Below are positions 59,627 through 64,000 of a stretch of DNA of 64,000 bases, piece by piece. A program made the position numbers and the translations under genes. The stretch is from Nemertoderma westbladi (lineage: Eukaryota; Xenacoelomorpha; Nemertodermatida; Nemertodermatidae): positions 16,475 through 80,474 of the forward strand of contig JAUCBJ010001346.1 in assembly GCA_032718475.1 (NCBI GenBank), given 5' to 3'. The notes below the pieces were generated by a model. The model was not told the DNA's origin, did not search any database, and saw only the letters and a program-made list of their open reading frames with translations. Every line of letters begins with the position of its first letter. Positions within the stretch are counted from its first letter, which is position 1.

Positions 59627-59947
59627 ATATTTTTACTCTCGATATTTTTCAACATTCTATATTTTTCAACACTCGATATTTTTACTCTCGATATTTTTCA
59701 ACACTCGATATTTTTCAACACTCGATATTTTTCAACACTCGATATTTTTACTCTCGATATTTTTCAACACTCGATATTTTTACTCTCGATATTTTTCAAC
59801 ACTCGATATTTTTACTCTCGATATTTTTCAACACTAGATATTTTTACTCTCGATATTTTTCAACACTCGATATTTTTACTCTCGATATTTTTCAACACTC
59901 GATATTTTTACTCTCGATATTTTTCAACACTCGATATTTTTACTCTC
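59627..59947 (-). repeat. AT-rich array, same unit, inverted (right arm)
   Basis: The unit is the reverse complement of the left arm (tatttttactctcga and tatttttcaacactcga). About 320 bp could pair with the left arm across a 545-bp spacer. Forward open frames are again a by-product of the unit. Confidence 0.93.
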
Positions 59948-60054
59948 ATTTTAGAGAAAATGAGCAAAGAAAATATGCCGACAGTGTTCAGTAAAACTGA
60001 ACGGACACAGGCGGTTTGCTTCAGTCGACTAAAGATTAATGATTTATCGCATCC

Positions 60055-61690
60055 ATACTACTACTACTACTAGGTCGAGCGAACTCGGACAGTGGAAATT
60101 AGATCCTTCCAGGCTTCCCGATTCTCCATAGTTGTCGCAATTTCGTTTCTCCCAAGTTCAGTATCCCTTTCAAGTTGATCTATATATGTTATGGCCGGTC
60201 GTCCACGACTACGCTTTCCATGAGTTGGTTGCCAGAAAAGTAGATATGGTATGACCTCGTCTTTACTTTGCCAGCAGTGCCCACTGAATCTTAATCTGCG
60301 TTCACGGAGGGTGGTTGATACAGGTGGTATTGTACCATAAAGCTCGGCGTTTGTCATGTGTTGTCTCCAGCTAATGTTTAGGGCTGCCCTTAGTAGTCTT
60401 GTGTATCAACCATCAATTCGTTGTTCAAGTGATTTAGTCAGTGTCCAGGTCTCACCCCCGTATATAAAAATACACTTTCCACTGTGTCTCGAAAGAACTT
60501 AGTCTTCAGGTGCCTGGAGAGATCTGATTTCCAGATGGTATACATTTTTGATAGATCTACCCAAGCCTTTGCTTTCCTAACTTCTATATCCTTTTTGCTA
60601 CTCTCTATCCATGACGCAAGGTACTGGAAGTCGTCGACCTTCCTTAGTTGATTATTATCAATGGTTGTCAAGTTTCCATCAACATTAAAGGTCATCAATT
60701 CGGTCTTGGTGGCATTTATATGCAATCCAGCCTCCTCAGCAGCCCTCTCCACTTTATTTAGTTGAAGCTGTGCATCTGCTTGCGTATTAGAGAGCAGGGC
60801 GATGTCATCCGCAAAGTCGGTGTCTGTGACTGTAGTTGCCGGATATCTACTACTTCTGCGTTCTTGAAGTGTGAATCCCAGGTCTTCACCCGTTTGTGGC
60901 CGTCCTCATTGCGTAATCCAGCACGATTACAAATAGTAATGGTGCTAATGTGTCACCTTGCAGTACGCCAGCCAGGATTGAGAAAAACCCAGTTTCACCA
61001 TCTGGTGAGAGTACCTGCGCTTCTGTGTCACAATATAACAATCCAATGCCAGCAACAATTACTTCTGGTATTCCATAAGCTCTTAGGATTTCAAGCATTT
61101 TACCTCTATGGATGGAGTCGAATGCCTTCTTGAAGTCCACAAAAGTCATGACTGCTGGGAGATTCTTTGCTAATTCCTTCAATCAGTCTCCATAGTGCAA
61201 GTATATCTGAGCTATTGTTGATCTATTTGGTCGAACTCCATTTTGGCTCTTACGCAGTAGTTTCTCTATATGAGGCCTAATCCTATATAGAATCATTTTA
61301 TTGTATATTTTGGCAGCTACCGCAAGCAGACAGATCCCACGATAATTTGTTGGTATACCGAGGTCTCCTTTCTTGGGGAGAGGCTTTAGTTGACCTTTAG
61401 TACAAATTGGTGGTGGCTTTTCCCCTTTTAACATCCGGTTGCAAACATTCAATAATGGTCTGTTTAGCACTCCTGTTTTCCATACCTCCGCTGGGATTTC
61501 ATCAAATCCACTCGCTTTATTATTGGACATGCTTTTAATGCTTCTTTGGAGTTCGGCAGGTGTGAAGTACCCTGTTTCTATATGTAGTGTCTTGTGATAT
61601 ATTTTCCTTGTAGGGCTGACCTCGATGTATGGTAATATAGGAAATATAGGTTTTCTTTTTGGAGTTATTACAGCCCTGGTGACTAACTGA
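60055..61690 (-). pseudogene. LINE reverse transcriptase, 5' truncated and frameshifted
   Basis: From right to left it reads NNKASGFDEIPAEVWKTG, TNYRGICLLAVAAK, FVDFKKAFDSIHRGK (motif A), GVLQGDTLAPLLFVIVLDY (motif B), an ADDIALLSNT-type box (about 60780-60810), then GLHINATKTELM and RLRFSGHCWQSKDE. At least three frame changes or stops separate these pieces. The 3' end is a (TAG)n tail (60055-60073). It is related to, but clearly distinct from, the family at 20 and 44 kb. Confidence 0.88.
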
Positions 61691-61699
61691 GAAAACAAA

Positions 61700-63084
61700 A
61701 CAGGTTCTTTATTATCAATTAATTTCTGCCACTAGGGCCATCTTCAGGATATAATCAAAACAAAACGGACAGAAACCACACCGACTACATACAGTTGCTT
61801 ATATTTACATACATGTTACAATAAAAAAGTACAAAAATAGGCCTAGGTAAGTACTGAAGTAACTACAAAAAACCGCAACCAACTACACCACAGCGGTCAT
61901 GTAGTACTGGTCTAGGTACCGGACCGGTACAGGACCCCGGGGTGGGGTGCTGCCCAATATCCCCTCCCTTGTAACTACGCGTAGTTCGTAGTTTTAGGGC
62001 CTATCCTTATTTATATTACATATACGTGACAGCAAATTACTAAACCAGATCCATTCAAAACAATAGTAGCAAGTAAACAACATTAAACAAACATGCACCT
62101 TTAATAATGACACCCCAGGGGAAAAAGACCCAAACACCTATACAGTATGTATTATTTCGTTATCAGTTCTATAATGTGTAATCCTAAACTAAAGAAATAT
62201 ACTTATGTTGGCTGGTTATACCCAACACGTTACGTGGGGGCTTATAGTAAATGAGCGTATTTCTACTGTACAAAATACACAATAGGGCCTACAATCTGTG
62301 CGTAGTTAAGTCGCACCCTAGTTACAAATGTAATGTATAACCCCGTATTATATCCCTAAAGCTTTCCAACATCGGATCCGACATTTAATTAGTATTGGCA
62401 CCAAAATAAATGAAGATATACAGTATGTAAATTGAAGCGTTTTTTTTACACTCATTGAGGAGCAAAACAAACTAAAATAAATTAAACTAAATATCTTCTA
62501 CGAATTTTTATATATAATATGTTTACGAACTTAAACTGAAAACTTTTAAACTAATTTCTAATAGATATATTTACAATACCTAAAACTACATCGCAATATA
62601 CAGTAAATAACTGGAAACAGGAAGTATGATATCCGCACAAATTTCATATTAAATATTTCATATATAATTAATATACTTGCCGACTCCCCCAACGTAGGGT
62701 TATCCAATATGTTGCTTAGACGCAAAATATGTAGTAAATAAGCGTATTTCTACTGTACCATAAGGTACATTAGGGTTCAAAAAATATATGTACGTAACAG
62801 TTTACTAATGTGACGTTTACTTACGAGCTAGATTCCTTTAAACTAAATTTGGGTATTAAAGCCTAAATAAATTTACAATACACAGTCCCGGAGCTTTATA
62901 ATTGGTTTTTTCCGTTCCCAAAACTACATCACCTAAACTCACACATTCATACATCACAAATTCACAACCTACATTCCCAAACTCACATGCGCTTACTTTA
63001 TGTTACATGTAAATCAGTTTATATGATTGATATAATAGTTTCGCCACCAAATAAGAGCGGAACTGCTCGGTAATTATATGGTGT
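61700..63084 (-). mobile_element. Probable 3' region of a Penelope-like element
   Basis: This stretch follows the GIY-YIG frame on the minus strand. It has no coding signal. A block around tagtaaat(g/a)agcgtatttctactgtac occurs twice (near 62246 and 62732). Near its left end is a hammerhead-like core (see separate entry). The extent is inferred. Confidence 0.45.
61710..61747 (-). ncRNA. Hammerhead-ribozyme-like core (stems II and III)
   Basis: The minus strand reads CTGAAGA (fits CUGANGA), then a short stem-loop, then GAAA. An ATTA/TAAT stem with a 5-base loop follows, ending before an A at the expected cleavage position. No convincing stem I is visible. Hammerhead motifs are known in Penelope-like elements, which supports the reading. 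Confidence 0.4.
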
Positions 63085-63435
63085 TCAAATTGCGGGTTTA
63101 GACGCATTCCATGGCGGTTTAAACCTGTATATGTAATTTGCCTCGGCATGGATCCTACTCGAGTCATCCCTGAACCTCCGGAAAGCCGTCACTCTCAGGT
63201 TCGATATTGGGCAAGACAGGAAATGCTCAAGAAGGATGTACTCGACGTTGTCGCATACATCCGGTTCAGCTTCCCTTCTGTAAGCCCTCATGGTCGACCT
63301 GTGTTTTGACAGTCGTTCCCGCAGGGCTTGCTCGGTTTGACCGATGTAGAAACCTTCACTGTGAGCTGTACACGTTAAAATATAAAGAACGTTAACCGAT
63401 AGACAATTGAAAGACCCTGTAATCCCCTCCCCCAC
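63085..63435 (-). CDS. GIY-YIG endonuclease domain of a Penelope-like element (partial)
   Basis: The 116 codons contain NVLYILTC, then GFYIGQTEQALRERLSKH, the two halves of the GIY-YIG nuclease with the conserved Arg and His/Glu region (ANYIYRF at the end). In Penelope-like elements this domain follows the reverse transcriptase and cuts the target. No reverse transcriptase is visible upstream. The frame begins about 30 bp from an LTR at 63466, so the element was truncated there or interrupted. Confidence 0.75.
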   Translation of the reverse strand: MGEGITGSFNCLSVNVLYILTCTAHSEGFYIGQTEQALRERLSKHRSTMRAYRREAEPDVCDNVEYILLEHFLSCPISNLRVTAFRRFRDDSSRIHAEANYIYRFKPPWNASKPAI

Positions 63436-63465
63436 GGAGTTTCTTTAAAGTCCCTCATTGCATTA

Positions 63466-64000
63466 TGTAAAAGCCTTTGCTGAATTGCCCCGTTATTTTT
63501 ATTATCTTTTACATTAAAATACTCTGTTGTTGATTTAATAAGTGTAAGAGACCGTATTATTACTGTATCGGTGTTTTTAGAGGATCTAAGACTTATTTCC
63601 TCCGTATGTGTATTGTGAAAGGTATATTTTATGATTCTATGGCAATTTGTGACGCAAAGGAGTGATAGCTACTCTTGAACAGTAGTTACTATGACTACGG
63701 TTAACAGCTGACATTCATACGTGTTGATTTCCTTTGTTCTACGGCGTCTCTCAGCTCAGTCAGCCAATGAGAGCGTTTTTGTGGCTCCTTGTACAGAGAA
63801 TTTCCGAGAAATGACGCAATGCCTATGTGCAGTGTTTTCATTCAGTCTTGAGCCAAAGAAAGAACGGCTTATAAGTATTTTTGTGCTGTACTGCTTTTTA
63901 GTCGTACACTGGTAGGTTTAATTATAAAGGGCATATATCCTTTAACACATCTGATAAATATCACTCCGTAAATATCTCACTGCTGATATACCGGTACTGA
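63466..64000 (+). mobile_element. LTR of the BEL-associated family, cut by the window edge
   Basis: It begins TGTAAAAGCCTTTGC and follows the 9913 copy closely (gaattgccc, gtattattactgtatcggtg, cagccaatgagagcg, atgacgcaatgcc). The end is not reached. Confidence 0.75.

Noticed and set aside
58412-60073. Phe/Ile/Tyr-rich open frames as membrane proteins
   Set aside because: They are by-products of the ~32-bp AT-rich arrays and appear in more than one frame.

Overview
The window looks like nuclear DNA from an invertebrate animal. It is AT-rich, with spliced exons, long satellite-like arrays and a dense load of retrotransposons (BEL/Pao, Ty3/Gypsy, several LINEs, a Penelope-like element, a tRNA-derived SINE and MITE-like elements). 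I see no operons, CRISPR arrays or bacterial genes. The host species cannot be fixed from sequence alone. The flotillin-2 gene and the transposon mix would suit a marine invertebrate, but that is inference.

Layout. 1-6720 is a minisatellite with a 41-bp unit that has no stop codon in any of the three forward frames. 6727-12196 (minus strand) carries three phase-0 exons of a flotillin-2 gene, covering the first 231 codons. The rest lies beyond the left edge, so the minisatellite sits in the next intron. Intron 1 has collected an LTR copy, a tRNA-derived SINE and degenerate repeats. 12.2-27.6 kb is mostly non-coding. It holds LINE fragments, a near-perfect palindrome, a four-copy tandem repeat and one convincing single-pass membrane protein exon (22493-23365, minus). 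27.7-32.4 kb is a 16-bp ACTAGT-containing array, interrupted by a 5'-truncated retroelement protein with a reverse transcriptase FADD box and a C-terminal zinc-knuckle/nuclease-like region. Two copies of one MITE-like element lie at 32.7 and 34.6 kb.

34987-57488 is the most interesting region. It is a nested LTR retroelement bounded by two 517-bp LTRs that differ at about seven positions by my count. Its own interior, about 12 kb after removing younger insertions, contains a leader with a candidate intron, a decayed BEL/Pao gag and pol, and a further long decayed coding region (here called ORF-X) between pol and the 3' LTR. ORF-X ends with two zinc-knuckle-like motifs and a basic tail, and I do not recognise it. 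A LINE (43855-45890) and a complete Ty3/Gypsy element (48336-55831, minus) are nested inside. The Gypsy element splits ORF-X and is flanked by a TTGG target duplication.

The right end has two AT-rich arrays in inverted orientation around a poly-G tract (58437-59947), a LINE on the minus strand (60055-61690), a Penelope-like GIY-YIG fragment with a hammerhead-ribozyme-like core (61700-63435), and another LTR copy of the BEL-associated family running off the edge.

The only host genes I can support are flotillin-2 and the membrane protein exon. Everything else recognisable is mobile or repetitive DNA.
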